From positions 52,524 through 116,523 of the forward strand of contig UCBZ01000007.1 of assembly GCA_900470775.1 (NCBI GenBank): a DNA stretch of 64,000 nucleotides, read 5' to 3'. The notes under the pieces are model-generated. The model was not told where the DNA came from, did not search any database, and saw only the letters and a program-made list of their open reading frames with translations. Shown here piece by piece: positions 63,354 through 64,000 of this stretch. Position 1 is the first letter of the stretch, and each line of letters starts with the position of its first letter. Position numbers and translations under genes: made by a program. The DNA comes from Hyphomicrobiales bacterium (GTDB taxonomy: Bacteria > Pseudomonadota > Alphaproteobacteria > Rhizobiales > Beijerinckiaceae).

Positions 63354-63776
63354 ATGTCGAAGCAGATTACCCTCGACGCGGACTACAAACCCACCGATGA
63401 CGAGCCGTTCATGAACGACCGGCAGCGCGAGTATTTTCGCGGCAAGCTGATCGCCTGGAAGGAAGAAATCCTCAAGGAGGCCAAGGAGACGCTGGTCACG
63501 CTGCAGAGCGAGAGCGAGAATCACCCCGACATCGCCGACCGTGCCTCCTCGGAGACCGACCGCGCCATCGAGCTGCGCGCCCGCGACCGCCAGCGCAAGC
63601 TGATCGCCAAGATCGAATCGGCGATCGCCCGGATCGACGAGAACACCTACGGCTATTGCGAGGAGACCGGCGAGCCGATCTCGCTGAAGCGCCTCGAAGC
63701 CCGTCCGATCGCGACGCTCTCGCTGGAAGCCCAGGAACGCCACGAGCGCAACGAGCGGGTCTTCCGCGACGATTGA
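63354..63776 (+). CDS. dksA: RNA polymerase-binding transcription factor DksA (one-cysteine type)
   Basis: The 140-aa protein has a coiled-coil (EYFRGKLIAWKEEILKEAKE), the tip motif DIADRASSETDRAIELRARD and the degenerate finger YGYCEETGEPISLKRLEARP. DksA binds the RNA polymerase secondary channel and, with ppGpp, adjusts rRNA and amino-acid gene transcription. Only one of the four zinc-ligand cysteines remains, as in other alphaproteobacterial DksA proteins. It is a single-gene unit closed by a terminator. Confidence 0.94.
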   Translation: MSKQITLDADYKPTDDEPFMNDRQREYFRGKLIAWKEEILKEAKETLVTLQSESENHPDIADRASSETDRAIELRARDRQRKLIAKIESAIARIDENTYGYCEETGEPISLKRLEARPIATLSLEAQERHERNERVFRDD

Positions 63777-63812
63777 GCCGTCCGCCGGCCGTCCCGTTTT
63801 TTTTTTCGAAAG

Positions 63813-63846
63813 GCCCTGCTCCGTGAAGGAGCGGGGCTTTTTTTTT
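63813..63846 (+). terminator. Rho-independent terminator of dksA
   Basis: A 10-bp stem (63813-63822 with 63828-63837, one G-U pair) closes a GTGAA loop and is followed by nine T. A further T-run (63797-63806) precedes it. Confidence 0.92.
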
Positions 63847-63869
63847 ATGGGCGCCGCAGGCCGACGAAG

Positions 63870-64000
63870 GCGCGGGGAACCCTCTCCTGTAAGGAGAGGG
63901 CAGGGTGAGGTGTCGGCCGTTGGACCAATTGCGTAAAAAACCCAACGGCGCGGCGGTGAGGGCTCGCTGAACCTTCGAACGGCCGACCCCTCACCCCTGC
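63870..64000. repeat. Intergenic palindromic repeat, family B, copy 2 (cut by window edge)
   Basis: GCGCGGGGAACCCTCTCCTG, then TAAGGAGAGGGCAGGGTGAG, is followed at the far side by GGCCGACCCCTCACCCCTGC. These match the arms of the element at 40087-40240. The right arm runs off the window. Confidence 0.8.

Overview
This 64 kb window is GC-rich chromosomal DNA from an alphaproteobacterium, most likely of the order Hyphomicrobiales (Rhizobiales) and plausibly a Bosea-like genus. That placement is inferred from gene content and protein style (Usg, ExoD, BcsS-like, ATP12, a one-cysteine DksA, a rhizobial-type liv operon); no rRNA gene or other decisive marker is present. I see no phage, transposase, CRISPR array, tRNA or rRNA. 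Nearly all of the sequence is densely coding, with short operons joined by 1-4 nt overlaps.

Layout, left third. 1-2.4 kb holds the end of an EAL cyclic-di-GMP phosphodiesterase, then ExoD, Usg and a BcsS-like outer-membrane protein. 2.4-13.0 kb is a minus-strand molybdenum-hydroxylase island: CoxS/L/M-like subunits (form II, AYRGAGR loop), MoxR ATPase, CoxE-like VWA protein, an XdhC split into two separate genes, a MoeA-MobA-type fusion for cofactor handling, and two LysE-type exporters. A CoxG-like protein lies at 14.8 kb, beyond a soluble globin-like chemoreceptor. 15.4-19.7 kb is a protocatechuate (beta-ketoadipate) operon, pcaB-pcaD-pcaC, with the two subunits of an aconitase X inserted between pcaB and pcaD. 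19.7-24.0 kb is a hydroxyproline/D-amino-acid module: flavin reductase, GntR regulator, cupin, FAD-dependent D-amino acid dehydrogenase and a Cys/Cys proline racemase-family epimerase, with a palindromic operator in the divergent region.

Middle. 24.0-26.8 kb holds an NAD(P)H oxidoreductase with a divergent LysR regulator and an Asp-nucleophile alpha/beta hydrolase. 27.1-32.7 kb is a complete branched-chain amino acid ABC importer (livH-M-G-F, a small membrane protein, and the binding protein) closed by a strong terminator. 32.7-42.9 kb carries housekeeping and peripheral metabolism: two GFA-fold proteins, a phosphoesterase, purB, rpe, a GST, a BASS transporter, a second D-amino acid dehydrogenase, an M19 dipeptidase and TrmJ.

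Right third. 43.0-45.3 kb is a TonB-dependent heme receptor, followed by a Tat-exported amine oxidase, murI, a small His-rich secreted protein and rpsD. Between 49.2 and 50.4 kb the base composition drops sharply. This small island carries a 65-aa ORF overlapping by 4 nt a nucleotidyltransferase-fold protein; it is the best candidate here for an undescribed toxin-antitoxin or defence-like pair. After it come a PsiF-repeat protein, a Spy-like protein, a NylC-like P1 peptidase, the ATP12 chaperone, a propionyl-CoA carboxylase beta subunit and a Tat-exported FAD oxidase. A TetR-HlyD-ABC efflux operon follows, whose four genes are all joined by 4-nt overlaps downstream of a perfect 30-bp palindrome. 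The window ends with an MBOAT acyltransferase and its AlgJ/SGNH-like partner, then dksA.

Three families of dispersed intergenic palindromic repeats occur, each present twice (about 6.95 and 36.0 kb; 10.0 and 41.5 kb; 40.1 and 63.9 kb).
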